Origin: Alistipes sp.
GTDB lineage: Bacteria > Bacteroidota > Bacteroidia > Bacteroidales > Rikenellaceae
Length of the DNA: 52,857 nt
Direction: 5' to 3'
NCBI GenBank assembly: GCA_017546345.1
Contig: JAFYXB010000026.1
Coordinates: 1-52,857 of the forward strand
Of the stretch, positions 43,227 to 52,168 are shown one piece after another. The translations under genes and the position numbers were made by a program. The notes under the pieces are model-generated. The model was not told where the DNA came from. It worked only from the letters and a program-made list of their open reading frames with translations, and made no database searches. Every line of letters starts with the position of its first letter. Position 1 is the stretch's first letter.

Positions 43227-43278
43227 CGCCACTATAATTGGATTAATATAGCCAAAATCGAAAACGAATAAACATACA

Positions 43279-43803
43279 ATGACTATGAAACTAAAAGCTC
43301 TTTTGCTTATCATCGTTGCATCTATAGCTATCTCATATAGCGCCGAGGCACAGAGTCTACCCCGCAAAGTACGTAACGTGGAGGTACAGGATTTGGATAC
43401 CAAGAAGGCTCGTCTACCATGGTGGGGTGAGAAGAATTTGCTCATCTTCTACGTAGATCCCGAGGTACCTAAGCAGAACCACGACTTCATCACATGGATC
43501 GAGGAGACTAAGCGTCTTGAGGGCCCAAATATCGAGGGTTTCGGTATCGTAAACCTTAAGGATGCGGTATATCCCAACTCTTTGGTGCGCAAGATTGCCG
43601 ATGCACGTACTGCAAAGAATGGCGCAACTATTGTCTGCGACCCCGACCACTGGATCAGCAGCGCATGGCGTCTTGGCGACTGCAACAACCAGTTTGTGAT
43701 TATGATCGTATCGCGCGATTGTGAGCTTGTCTACGCCCACAAAGGCGAGATGGACGAGGCTGAGCAGCAGCGTTTCTTGGAGGTTGCTGATAAGTATCGC
43801 TAA
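43279..43803 (+). CDS. YtfJ-like periplasmic thioredoxin-fold protein
   Basis: The 174-residue protein has a signal peptide (residues 1-24, ending SAEAQ) and a thioredoxin-like fold lacking the CxxC site (KNLLIFYVDPEVPKQNHDFI, then NGATIVCDPDHWISSAWRLG). This matches the YtfJ family, whose role is unclear. Either ATG (residue 1 or 3) is possible. The following Omp85-type gene starts 10 bp after its stop, so the two probably form an operon. Confidence 0.75.
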   Translation: MTMKLKALLLIIVASIAISYSAEAQSLPRKVRNVEVQDLDTKKARLPWWGEKNLLIFYVDPEVPKQNHDFITWIEETKRLEGPNIEGFGIVNLKDAVYPNSLVRKIADARTAKNGATIVCDPDHWISSAWRLGDCNNQFVIMIVSRDCELVYAHKGEMDEAEQQRFLEVADKYR

Positions 43804-43813
43804 AGGTTAGAAT

Positions 43814-45019
43814 ATGAGGATATTATCCCTCATAGTATTACTTTTAGCTCTATCACTCAGCACACCACTTGCTGCACAGCAGAGCGAACAACGCATCATC
43901 GGCGGTGATACAATCACCGTGAAATATACACCCATCGATCAAAGCACCTCCGCCTCAAACGGCGAGAGTGGCTTTAGTCGGTGGGTTAATAAATTTGTAA
44001 CGCGCGACATTAACGACGTAGGCTATGGCGCGAACTACTCCATTATCGGAGGTCCTGCCTACTCATCGGCCACAAGCCTACGACTCAAGCTCATTGGCGA
44101 TATGGCCTACCGCACACGTAGCATGTCGCTCGATGTTGAGCCATCACGTCTGGAGCTATCGGCCGAAGCATCAATCACGGGCTACTACCGCGTAGCTGTC
44201 GATGGCTACAACTTCTTGGGCACAGGGCGACATCGCCTATTCTACCACATCGAAACAGCATCGCAACCAACTAAGTTTTGGGGACTTAGCTACAGTGAGT
44301 CGAACAGTGACACCTACGGAAGCTACACCTCGAAACGTCACTTCACATGGCTAAGATATAGTTATGCCTTCGCTCGCCACACCTACGTTGGAGTCTATGG
44401 CGACTACCGCTATCTAAGCGCCGCAAAGTGCGATGACCACACGAGCCACATTGTCGGCAATGGATCGAGAAGCATATCTACCGCAGGTTTTGGTATCAAC
44501 CTCGCATACGATTCGCGCAACTCACTCACCGACCCCAGACAGGGTCTATACCTCGGAGTTGAGTACATCTTTAGGCCTCACCAGTTGAGCAACCTTAGCC
44601 ACGATTTATGGCAGCTCACAACACAGTTCAACTTCTACGTTTCGCTGTGGCACGGTGCGACTTTGGCCTACGATCTGTATGGCGAATTCCGTCCTGACAA
44701 CACCCCTTGGCTACTACGCTCGCAACTTGGCGACGAGTGCCGAATGCGAGGTTATTACGAAGGCCGCTACAACGGCAACAATATGATATCTACACAGTTG
44801 GAGCTACGCCAACACATCTGGGACAGATTGGGTTGTGCCGTGTGGGGAGGCTGCGGAACGACATTCTCTACGTGGAGCGATCTTAGCTTCAAAGAGATAC
44901 TTCCGACCTATGGCGTAGGCCTCAGATGGCAGGTACGCAGCAACTCCAACATTCGTCTTGACTTCGGATTAGGACGTAAATGTTACGGATTCGTAATCGG
45001 TATCAACGAAGCTTTTTAG
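43814..45019 (+). CDS. Short Omp85-type outer membrane barrel without POTRA domains
   Basis: The 401-residue protein has a signal peptide (1-21, ending LAAQ) and then only barrel-like sequence. The Omp85 loop-6 motif appears as MRGYYEGRYNGNN (about 313-325), and the final strand ends GINEAF. BamA and TamA carry periplasmic POTRA repeats; none are seen here. It could be a surface-antigen-type barrel that works with the upstream YtfJ-like protein. The client is unknown. Confidence 0.75.
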   Translation: MRILSLIVLLLALSLSTPLAAQQSEQRIIGGDTITVKYTPIDQSTSASNGESGFSRWVNKFVTRDINDVGYGANYSIIGGPAYSSATSLRLKLIGDMAYRTRSMSLDVEPSRLELSAEASITGYYRVAVDGYNFLGTGRHRLFYHIETASQPTKFWGLSYSESNSDTYGSYTSKRHFTWLRYSYAFARHTYVGVYGDYRYLSAAKCDDHTSHIVGNGSRSISTAGFGINLAYDSRNSLTDPRQGLYLGVEYIFRPHQLSNLSHDLWQLTTQFNFYVSLWHGATLAYDLYGEFRPDNTPWLLRSQLGDECRMRGYYEGRYNGNNMISTQLELRQHIWDRLGCAVWGGCGTTFSTWSDLSFKEILPTYGVGLRWQVRSNSNIRLDFGLGRKCYGFVIGINEAF

Positions 45020-45070
45020 ACATTTTTGCACCAACTCAAACCGCTAAATAACCACTATTTACAACCATAT

Positions 45071-45097
45071 TATTGCAGCGCAATTTACGCTGCAATA
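45071..45097 (+). terminator. Terminator after the Omp85-type gene
   Basis: tattgcagcg and cgctgcaata form a 10-bp stem with loop caattta, followed by TTCGTTT. Confidence 0.75.
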
Positions 45098-45215
45098 TTC
45101 GTTTCATAGTCTTCTCTAAGCACGATTTAAGCACCTCGACAATGGTCTAAAATAAAAATTCGACAAGTGCACAAACTTTTTATCCTACAACGTGATTTAT
45201 TCACTATATTTTTAC

Positions 45216-45223
45216 TACCTTTG
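45216..45223 (+). promoter_or_regulatory. -7 box of nadE
   Basis: TACCTTTG lies 67 bp before the ATG at 45291. Confidence 0.6.
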
Positions 45224-45290
45224 TCGCGATTATACTATACCATAGGTATAGATAAGCCAAAGCGAGAGCAATAATTTTTAAGACAGATAT

Positions 45291-46877
45291 ATGAAAATAG
45301 CATTAGCCCAGCTTAACTTTACGGTAGGTGCAGTAAACGCAAATGCCGATAAGATTATAGCAGCAATCGAGAGCGCCAAGACTCAGGGCGCCGATTTGGT
45401 TGTTTTTGCCGAGTTCGCCGTATCGGGCACTCCGGCATACGGACTTCTGACAAAGACCACCTTCCTCACGCTCTGTGAGGAGGCGGTGCAGCGCATCGCC
45501 GACAGTTGCCACGGAATATCGGCAATCGTCGGTACTCCCTACCTCACAGCCGAGGGTCCTATCAGCGCAGCTGCATTCATCAACAACGATGGCGAAATCG
45601 AATACATCGGCAAGCGTCACGTTAAAGCTCGCCGCGAGATGGGATACATCGTTGGTTCTTCGATTGGTAGCCAGACAGTACACGTTGCAGGCCACGCCCT
45701 CAGCGTAGTTGTTGGTGACGACCTCAGCCACATCGAGGAGGTAGATGAGGATATCGATGCAATCATCTCAGTAAATGCTCGTCGCTACGGCAAGGGTATC
45801 CTTTCACGTCGCTTCGACAAGGTCAGCCGTTTCGCCTTCTCTGAGGGTAAGACCGTTATTTTGGTCAATCAGGTGGGAGGCTCTGGCGAGATCGTCTATG
45901 ACGGTACATCGGGTATTCTCAACAGCGATGGTAAGCTCGTGATGGTCATGAAGAGCTTCGATGAGGATTTGCAGCTCTTCGATATCGACGATGTACACGA
46001 GGCTATCGAAGTCCCCTTCTCACCCTACAACGACCGCACACGTCTTGTCTATCGCGCCGCTTGCCTTGGTCTTCACGACTATTTCGCAAAGAATGGCTAC
46101 ACCAAGGCCTGCGTAGGTCTTTCGGGCGGTATCGACTCAGCTGTTGTTGCCTGCTTGGCAGTGGGTGCACTCGGCAAGGAGAATGTACGCGTGTTGCTCA
46201 TGCCTTCGCCCTTTACGCCTAACGAGAGCGTGGAGGATGCCAAGAAGCTCGCCGAGAATCTCGGTGTGGAGTACAGCGTGTTGCCCATCGTCGATGCATA
46301 CAACTCGATTATCGACACGCTTCGTCCCGTTATTGGCGGTACGGAGTTTGACGCTACCGAGGAGAACATCCAGACACGTATCCGTACAACGATGCTTATG
46401 GCCTTGCAGAACAAGACTGGCTATATGTTGCTCAACTCGTCGAACAAGAGCGAGAATGCACTTGGTTGGTGTACGCTCTATGGCGATACTGCTGGTACGT
46501 TCAGCCCTACGGGCGACCTCTACAAGGGCGAGATCTACGACTTGGCACGATACATCAACGCTACGTTTGGCAATGTAATCCCCGATAACATCATCGACAA
46601 GGAGCCATCGTCGGAGCTTCGTCCCGATCAGAAGGATAGCGACCATCTACCCCACTACGAGGTTATCGACGCTATCTTGTTCCGCATGATCGAAAAGAAG
46701 CAGCACCGCGAGGAGATTGTAGATGCGGGCTTCGACTTGGATGTTGTCGAGAAGATCCACTCTATGATTATGCAGAATGAGAAGAAACGCTATCAGTTCC
46801 CTCCCGTACTGCGTCTTTCACCTTGCGCCTTTGGTCACGAGTGGTTGATGCCTTTGGTAAACCACTACGGCGATTAA
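45291..46877 (+). CDS. nadE: NAD+ synthetase with degenerate glutaminase domain
   Basis: The 528-residue protein has an N-terminal nitrilase/glutaminase domain (about 1-245) and a C-terminal synthetase domain (about 250-528). The synthetase part looks intact: P-loop VGLSGGIDSAVVACLA (275-290) and LNSSNKSENALGWCTLYGDT. In the glutaminase triad, Glu41 (FAEFAVSG) is present and Lys108 is plausible. The nucleophile region, normally ICEDxW, reads VGDDLS (141-146), so the Cys is replaced by Gly142. The domain is also shorter than usual around the lysine. The enzyme probably depends on free ammonia, or its glutaminase is inactive. Confidence 0.93.
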   Translation: MKIALAQLNFTVGAVNANADKIIAAIESAKTQGADLVVFAEFAVSGTPAYGLLTKTTFLTLCEEAVQRIADSCHGISAIVGTPYLTAEGPISAAAFINNDGEIEYIGKRHVKARREMGYIVGSSIGSQTVHVAGHALSVVVGDDLSHIEEVDEDIDAIISVNARRYGKGILSRRFDKVSRFAFSEGKTVILVNQVGGSGEIVYDGTSGILNSDGKLVMVMKSFDEDLQLFDIDDVHEAIEVPFSPYNDRTRLVYRAACLGLHDYFAKNGYTKACVGLSGGIDSAVVACLAVGALGKENVRVLLMPSPFTPNESVEDAKKLAENLGVEYSVLPIVDAYNSIIDTLRPVIGGTEFDATEENIQTRIRTTMLMALQNKTGYMLLNSSNKSENALGWCTLYGDTAGTFSPTGDLYKGEIYDLARYINATFGNVIPDNIIDKEPSSELRPDQKDSDHLPHYEVIDAILFRMIEKKQHREEIVDAGFDLDVVEKIHSMIMQNEKKRYQFPPVLRLSPCAFGHEWLMPLVNHYGD

Positions 46878-46966
46878 GCAAACGATAAAAAGTGAGGGGC
46901 TGTGCAGCATCTCGAATGTTGTGAGCTCCTCAGCCCATATAACACACATCAATACACTATTCGATA

Positions 46967-47125
46967 ATGACACTGCTTCGTGCAATTTTAGCGATATTCT
47001 TTCCTCCCTTGGCTGTCTTGGATAAGGGTTGTGGTTCTGTGCTTATCATCTTCCTTCTAACGCTTTGCGGTTGGATACCTGGTGTAATCGGAGCACTTAT
47101 CATCCTTAACCGAGAGTCGAACTAA
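46967..47125 (+). CDS. yqaE: YqaE/Pmp3 family small membrane protein
   Basis: The frame encodes 52 residues: MTLLRAILAIFFPPLAVLDK, then GCGSVLIIFLLTLCGWIPGV, then IGALIILNRESN. Two membrane helices with FFPPLAV and the GWIPGVIGALI turn are the YqaE/Pmp3 (UPF0057) signature. Homologues affect membrane potential and stress tolerance. The gene lies 89 bp after nadE and 8 bp before rseC. Confidence 0.9.
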   Translation: MTLLRAILAIFFPPLAVLDKGCGSVLIIFLLTLCGWIPGVIGALIILNRESN

Positions 47126-47133
47126 GAGAGGCT

Positions 47134-47550
47134 ATGAGGGAGTGTTTGCAGCATAGAGGCGTTGTCGAGAGTGTCGATGGTCGCATTGTCACGGTTAGTG
47201 TCGAGCGAGAGTCGGCATGCGCAGGGTGTCACGCCAAGGGTATCTGCGGCGTAGATGGCCAGAAGCGAGTTATCAAGGTAGATAGCGACCATGCTTCGAT
47301 GTTTCAACCTGGTGAGCGTGTCGTGGTAGCGCTTCTTAGTACTCAGATGGGCTTTAGCTCGGTAGTTTGGGGCTATGTTCTACCTCTTGTGGTTATGTTG
47401 GCTGTACTATTTGGCATCAAGGCCGCAGGTGGCAGTGATGGTATGGCAGCCATAGTTTCTCTATGTAGCGTAGCCACCTATTATGTGGTGTTGTATGTTC
47501 TAAGACACACAATTGAGAGAAAAATTAAATTTACAATTATAAAGGAGTAA
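47134..47550 (+). CDS. rseC: RseC/MucC family protein
   Basis: The 138-residue protein begins HRGVVESVDGRIVTVSVERE and has the cysteine cluster CAGCHAKGIC (about 25-34), then two membrane helices (about 72-95 and 101-120). RseC-like proteins accompany rnf genes in Bacteroidetes and are linked to the SoxR-reducing system in E. coli. Its stop overlaps the rnfB start by one base (TAATG), so it belongs to the rnf operon. Confidence 0.9.
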   Translation: MRECLQHRGVVESVDGRIVTVSVERESACAGCHAKGICGVDGQKRVIKVDSDHASMFQPGERVVVALLSTQMGFSSVVWGYVLPLVVMLAVLFGIKAAGGSDGMAAIVSLCSVATYYVVLYVLRHTIERKIKFTIIKE

Positions 47551-48419
47551 TGAACGCATTAGTATTGACAATTCTAACGCTCAGTGTGTTAGGTGCCATC
47601 TTGGCTGTTATCCTCTACTTCGTGGCACAGCGTTTCAAGGTCGAGGAAGACCCTCGCATCGACGATGTCGAGAAGATGTTGCCCGGCGCTAACTGTGGCG
47701 GTTGCGGTTTTGCAGGCTGCCGCTCTATGTCTGAGGCATTGGTCAAAATGGATGATATATCGTCGCTCTACTGCCCTGTAGCAGGTGCTCAAACAATGGT
47801 CTCTATTGCGAGCTACTTGGGTAAGTCGGCAGCAGAGAAGGGCCCCATGGTAGCCACTATGCGCTGTGGTGGTTCGTGTGACAAGCGCCCTAAGGTAAAT
47901 AGCTATGATGGTGCTCGCAGCTGTGCTGTTGTGAACTCGCTCTATACGGGTGAGTCGGCATGCGCCTATGGTTGTTTGGGCTATGGTGACTGCGCTGCAG
48001 CGTGCCAGTTTGGAGCTATCGTAATAAACCCCAATACAGGTCTTGTCGAGATCGACGCTGACAAGTGTACGGCATGTGGCGCATGTGTCAAGGCGTGTCC
48101 TAAGGCACTTATCGAGATGCGCAAGAAGTGGCCTAAGAACCGCGCGATCTATGTTGCATGTCGCTCAAAGAGCCGTGGTGCTGTGGTAATGAAGGCCTGC
48201 AAGGCGGGCTGTATCGGCTGCGGAAAGTGTGCTAAGGTATGCCCCTTCGGAGCAATATCTATGGAGGGTAATTTGGCATATATCGACGCCGAGAAGTGTA
48301 AGTTGTGTCGTAAGTGCGTGAACGAGTGTCCTACGGGTGCTATCCGCATCGTAAACATGGAGCCACTACCCAAGGAGCCTAAGAGTGTAGAGAACAAGGC
48401 GGCGGAGAGTAAGGCTTAA
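47550..48419 (+). CDS. rnfB: Rnf complex subunit RnfB
   Basis: The 289-residue protein has one N-terminal helix, then the Fe-S motif CGGCGFAGCRSM (about 50-61) and several ferredoxin-type clusters: CTACGACVKACP, CIGCGKCAKVCP and CKLCRKCVNECP. A further cysteine-rich segment (CAYGCLGYGDCAAAC) precedes them. RnfB accepts electrons from reduced ferredoxin. The C-terminus is a short charged tail. rnfC starts 19 bp downstream. Confidence 0.97.
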   Translation: MNALVLTILTLSVLGAILAVILYFVAQRFKVEEDPRIDDVEKMLPGANCGGCGFAGCRSMSEALVKMDDISSLYCPVAGAQTMVSIASYLGKSAAEKGPMVATMRCGGSCDKRPKVNSYDGARSCAVVNSLYTGESACAYGCLGYGDCAAACQFGAIVINPNTGLVEIDADKCTACGACVKACPKALIEMRKKWPKNRAIYVACRSKSRGAVVMKACKAGCIGCGKCAKVCPFGAISMEGNLAYIDAEKCKLCRKCVNECPTGAIRIVNMEPLPKEPKSVENKAAESKA

Positions 48420-48438
48420 CGAAAAACAGAGCTACATT

Positions 48439-49785
48439 ATGAGAACATTCCCTATAGGCGGTATTCATCCGTCAGACAATAAGAAGTGGAGCAAGGATAA
48501 GGCTATCGAGGTGATGGCACTACCCGACGAGGTAGCAATCCCTATGATTCAGCATATTGGTGCTCCCGCCACACCTATCGTCGCAAAGGGCGACAAGGTG
48601 CTTACGGGCCAGATTATAGCACAGGCTACGGGCTTCGTATCGGCAAATATTCACTCACCTATCTCGGGTGTTGTCAAGGCTATTGACGAGTTTGCAAATG
48701 GCGAGGGTCTATATCGCCAGATGATCGTTATCAAGCGTGAGGGCGATGAGTGGGTAGAGTCTATCGACCGCAGCACGGAGCTTAAGCGTGAGTGTAAGCT
48801 CAGCCCTGCGGATATCATCTCAAAGATTAAGGATGCTGGTATTGTCGGTATGGGCGGTGCAACATTCCCCACACACGTCAAGCTCACAGTACCCGATGGC
48901 CAGAAGGCCGAGATACTCATCATCAACGGTGTAGAGTGTGAGCCCTACCTCACCTCGGACTATCGCACAATGTTGGAGCGTGGCGAGGAGTTGCTCACGG
49001 GTGTCGAGATTTTGATGCGCGCACTGAATGTGGAGCGTGCCGTAATCGGTGTTGAGAATAACAAGCCCGACGCAGTAGCCCACCTTAACGACCTTATTGC
49101 TAAGGGCAACTATCGAGGCATTGAGGTTATGGCCCTCAAGACGCGCTACCCACAGGGTGGTGAGAAGCAGCTTATCGCAGCCGTTACGGGTCGCCAGGTG
49201 CCACCTCCCCCAGCACTACCTATCTCGGTAGGCGCTGTGGTATGCAACGCATCGACATCTGTTGCCGTATATGAGGCAGTACAGAAGAACAAGCCACTTA
49301 TCGAGCGTGTTGTAACAATCACAGGTAAGCAGCTCAAAGATACACACAACTTCCTACTCCGTTTCGGCACTCCTATCAAGAGCGTACTCGATGCGGCAGG
49401 TGGCCTTCCCGAGGGTGATGTTAAGGTGCTCAACGGCGGTCCTATGATGGGTCGCTCGGTAGTAAACCTCGATGCCCCTGTGATGAAGGGCTGCTCGGGT
49501 ATTACGGTTCTTTCGGGTTGCGAGGCATCGCGCGGCAAGGAGCTCGCTTGTATCAAGTGTGCAAAGTGCGTGTCGGCATGTCCTATGGGCTTGGAGCCCT
49601 ACCTTATCTCGAAGCTATCGTTGCGTCAGCTTTGGGATAGAGCCGAGGAGCACAAGATTATGGAGTGTATCGAGTGCGGTTGTTGCTCATACACCTGTCC
49701 ATCAAATCTTCCGCTGTTGGACTACATCCGCATCGGTAAGCAGACGGTGATGGGTAACATACGTGCGCGCGCAATGAAAAAGTAG
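48439..49785 (+). CDS. rnfC: Rnf complex subunit RnfC
   Basis: The 448-residue protein starts FPIGGIHPSDNKKW and has the NADH/FMN-binding region (GIVGMGGATFPTHVK, INGVECEPYLTSDYR, YPQGGEKQLI). Two ferredoxin-type clusters follow near the C-terminus: CIKCAKCVSACP and CIECGCCSYTCP. RnfC is the peripheral NAD-reducing subunit. No long Ala/Lys-rich tail, known from some proteobacterial RnfC, is present. Confidence 0.97.
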   Translation: MRTFPIGGIHPSDNKKWSKDKAIEVMALPDEVAIPMIQHIGAPATPIVAKGDKVLTGQIIAQATGFVSANIHSPISGVVKAIDEFANGEGLYRQMIVIKREGDEWVESIDRSTELKRECKLSPADIISKIKDAGIVGMGGATFPTHVKLTVPDGQKAEILIINGVECEPYLTSDYRTMLERGEELLTGVEILMRALNVERAVIGVENNKPDAVAHLNDLIAKGNYRGIEVMALKTRYPQGGEKQLIAAVTGRQVPPPPALPISVGAVVCNASTSVAVYEAVQKNKPLIERVVTITGKQLKDTHNFLLRFGTPIKSVLDAAGGLPEGDVKVLNGGPMMGRSVVNLDAPVMKGCSGITVLSGCEASRGKELACIKCAKCVSACPMGLEPYLISKLSLRQLWDRAEEHKIMECIECGCCSYTCPSNLPLLDYIRIGKQTVMGNIRARAMKK

Positions 49786-49828
49786 TATCCACACGACTCA
49801 TTGAAATAACGAAAAAAACAGATAGATT

Positions 49829-50782
49829 ATGGCATTCAGACTCTTTGCTGCACCCTCACCCCATATCCACGGTGGCGAATCTACACGCCGCATTATGGGT
49901 GATGTGGTCTTGGCATTGCTCCCAGCACTCGCGGTATCGACCTACGTGCTCGGTTGGCGTGTTCTCCTCACCACGGCGGTAGCAGTTCTAGCCTGCGTAC
50001 TCTTCGAGTACCTCATTCAGCGATTTTTATTTAAGCGTGGCACAACCATTGGCGACCTCTCAGCAGTGGTTACAGGTGTGCTTCTCGCCTTCAACCTCCC
50101 CGTGGGTATTCCATGGTGGATCGTAGTTATCGGAGCGTTGGTGGCTATCGGTATCGGCAAGATGACCTTCGGCGGTTTGGGTTGCAACCCATTCAACCCC
50201 GCACTCACAGGTCGTATCTTCCTGCTTATCGCCTACCCCGTGCAGATGACCGACTGGACAACGAATGTACCCGATGCTTTGTCGGGCTCTACACTCTTGG
50301 CCGAGGTTAAGGCTGGCGTATCAGGCGTAGCGGATATCAACCTCGTAGAGATGCTCTATGGTCAGATGAACGGTTCACTCGGAGAGATCGGCTCATTGGC
50401 ACTTATCCTTGGTGGTCTATACCTCTTGGTGCGCAGAGTTATCACTTGGCACATCCCAGTAGCTGTTCTTGGCACTATGGCACTCTTTGCTCTATGTGTA
50501 GCGTTGGGCGACGGTGGCGCAATGCTCTATAAGTTGCCTCTGTTCCACATCTTGGCAGGTGGCGCATTACTCGGTGCTATCTTTATGGCTACGGACTACT
50601 CTACATCGCCTATGACACATAAGGGTATGATTATCTATGGCGTGGGTATCGGTCTTTTGACTATGATTATCCGCTTGTGGGGTGCTTATCCCGAGGGTAT
50701 GTCGTTTGCGATATTTATCATGAATGCCGCAACACCGCTCATCAATAAGTATTGTCGTCCAAAGCGTTTCGGTGTTAAATAA
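49829..50782 (+). CDS. rnfD: Rnf complex subunit RnfD
   Basis: The 317-residue protein has about ten membrane helices and the family core LSAVVTGVLLAFNLP and KMTFGGLGCNPFNPAL. The covalent FMN site appears as DALSGSTLL (149-157), with Thr155 as the probable attachment residue. It is part of the ion-moving core. The gene starts 43 bp after rnfC and ends 12 bp before rnfG. Confidence 0.96.
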   Translation: MAFRLFAAPSPHIHGGESTRRIMGDVVLALLPALAVSTYVLGWRVLLTTAVAVLACVLFEYLIQRFLFKRGTTIGDLSAVVTGVLLAFNLPVGIPWWIVVIGALVAIGIGKMTFGGLGCNPFNPALTGRIFLLIAYPVQMTDWTTNVPDALSGSTLLAEVKAGVSGVADINLVEMLYGQMNGSLGEIGSLALILGGLYLLVRRVITWHIPVAVLGTMALFALCVALGDGGAMLYKLPLFHILAGGALLGAIFMATDYSTSPMTHKGMIIYGVGIGLLTMIIRLWGAYPEGMSFAIFIMNAATPLINKYCRPKRFGVK

Positions 50783-50794
50783 GGAGGTAGAGGT

Positions 50795-51586
50795 ATGAAA
50801 AGTTCACTTAAAAATATGGTTTTGGTACTCTTCACCATTACCGCAGTGGCAGCCCTACTCGTGGGCTTGGTAAACAATCTTACGTATAACACAATCCTCG
50901 AAACCGAGCTTGCAAATAAGGCTAAGGCTAAGTTGGAGGTACTTCCAGCCTTCGAGGGCACACCAACGTACGAGGAAGTAAGTTGCTCGATAAACGATGG
51001 TAGCCTTAACATCAACATCACAAAGGTTATGGATGGCAATGGCGAGTTGGTGGGATATGCCGTAGAGGCACCCAGCATCACGAAGAATGGCTATGCCGAT
51101 CGCATCTACCTTATGGTAGGCTTTGTTGAGAGCGCTGAGGGTACGATTATCAATGGTGTCAAGGTGCTTTCGCAGAAGGAGACCCCAGGTCTTGGTGCTA
51201 ATATGGTCGTTGCGGGCAACTCTTTGGAGCGTAGTGTTGTAGGCCAGAATCCCGCAACGATGGTCTTCTCAGTAAAGAAGGATGACGCTTCGGGATCGTT
51301 CGATGCCCTCACAGGTTCGACCATTTCGTCACGTGCCTATGCTAATGCCGTGGAGAGTGCCTATGCAGGCTACCTCTGGGCTAAGTATGCTTTGCCAAAG
51401 AGTGGCGACGCAAAGTCGGGTGCTACAAAGTCGGCAAATGAGGACGCAATGTCGGGTGCTACAAAGAACACAGACACTGAGTCGGGTGCTACACTTAACG
51501 AAGATGGCACAAGTGGTGCAACGCTAACAAACGAATATAATGAGCAGGAGCCCGAGGCTCAGAAAGGAGAGATAAGCAATGAGTAA
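50795..51586 (+). CDS. rnfG: Rnf complex subunit RnfG with multi-motif C-terminal tail
   Basis: The 263-residue protein has one N-terminal helix (about 7-29) and an FMN-binding domain (about 80-195). The canonical site is DALTGSTIS (170-178), where FMN is joined to Thr176 by ApbE in known relatives. Typical RnfG ends near residue 200-210. Here a hydrophilic tail of about 60 residues follows, carrying four more motifs: DAKSGATKS, DAMSGATKN, DTESGATLN and DGTSGATLT. Each fits DxxSGATx. Both the FMN domain and the tail are predicted on the periplasmic side, where ApbE acts. rnfE overlaps its end by 8 bp. Confidence 0.95.
   Translation: MKSSLKNMVLVLFTITAVAALLVGLVNNLTYNTILETELANKAKAKLEVLPAFEGTPTYEEVSCSINDGSLNINITKVMDGNGELVGYAVEAPSITKNGYADRIYLMVGFVESAEGTIINGVKVLSQKETPGLGANMVVAGNSLERSVVGQNPATMVFSVKKDDASGSFDALTGSTISSRAYANAVESAYAGYLWAKYALPKSGDAKSGATKSANEDAMSGATKNTDTESGATLNEDGTSGATLTNEYNEQEPEAQKGEISNE
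51407..51529 (+). repeat. Four tandem flavinylation-like motifs in RnfG tail
   Basis: Motifs start at residues 205, 217, 227 and 237, so spacing is 12, 10 and 10. The first three use the same codons for SGAT (tcgggtgctaca); the fourth uses agtggtgcaacg. This suggests partial duplication of a short unit, with the last motif older or independently formed. Confidence 0.85.
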
Positions 51587-52163
51587 ACTGCAACTTATTA
51601 CAAAGGGAATACTCAAGGAGAACCCTACGTTTGTCCTTATCTTGGGTATGTGTCCCACGTTGGGCGTAACATCTACGGCAATCAACGGTATGGGTATGGG
51701 CGTGGCAACAATGGCCGTACTTATCATGTCTAATATGGTGATCTCGCTCATCAAGAACCTTATCCCAGATAAGGTGCGCATCCCAGCGTTCATCGTGGTT
51801 ATCGCCTCTTTCGTAACCATTATCGAGATGTTGATGAAGGCCTACGTTCCAGCGTTGTACGCATCGTTGGGTGTGTTTATTCCACTTATCGTTGTAAACT
51901 GCATTATCCTTGGTCGTGCTGAGGCTTTCGCCTCGAAGAATGGTGTCGTGGACTCGGCTCTCGATGGCATAGGTATCGGTTTGGGCTTTACCCTCTCGCT
52001 CACCGTTGTAGGTTCTGTCCGCGAGATCTTGGGCGCAGGTGCTATCTTTGGCTACTCGTTTGCCTCGGATGTGATGCCTTTGGTATTTGTCCTCGCACCC
52101 GGTGGCTTCCTCGCATTGGGCTACTTGATGGTGTTGTTCAACAAAATTGCAAAACGTAAGTAA
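51579..52163 (+). CDS. rnfE: Rnf complex subunit RnfE
   Basis: The 194-residue protein has six helices and the core VLILGMCPTLGVTSTAINGM and PLIVVNCIILGRAEAFASKN, which contain the conserved cysteines of the RnfA/RnfE iron-sulfur pair. It pairs with RnfA in the membrane core. Its start lies inside the last codons of rnfG, which suggests coupling. Confidence 0.97.
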   Translation: MSKLQLITKGILKENPTFVLILGMCPTLGVTSTAINGMGMGVATMAVLIMSNMVISLIKNLIPDKVRIPAFIVVIASFVTIIEMLMKAYVPALYASLGVFIPLIVVNCIILGRAEAFASKNGVVDSALDGIGIGLGFTLSLTVVGSVREILGAGAIFGYSFASDVMPLVFVLAPGGFLALGYLMVLFNKIAKRK

Positions 52164-52168
52164 GAACT

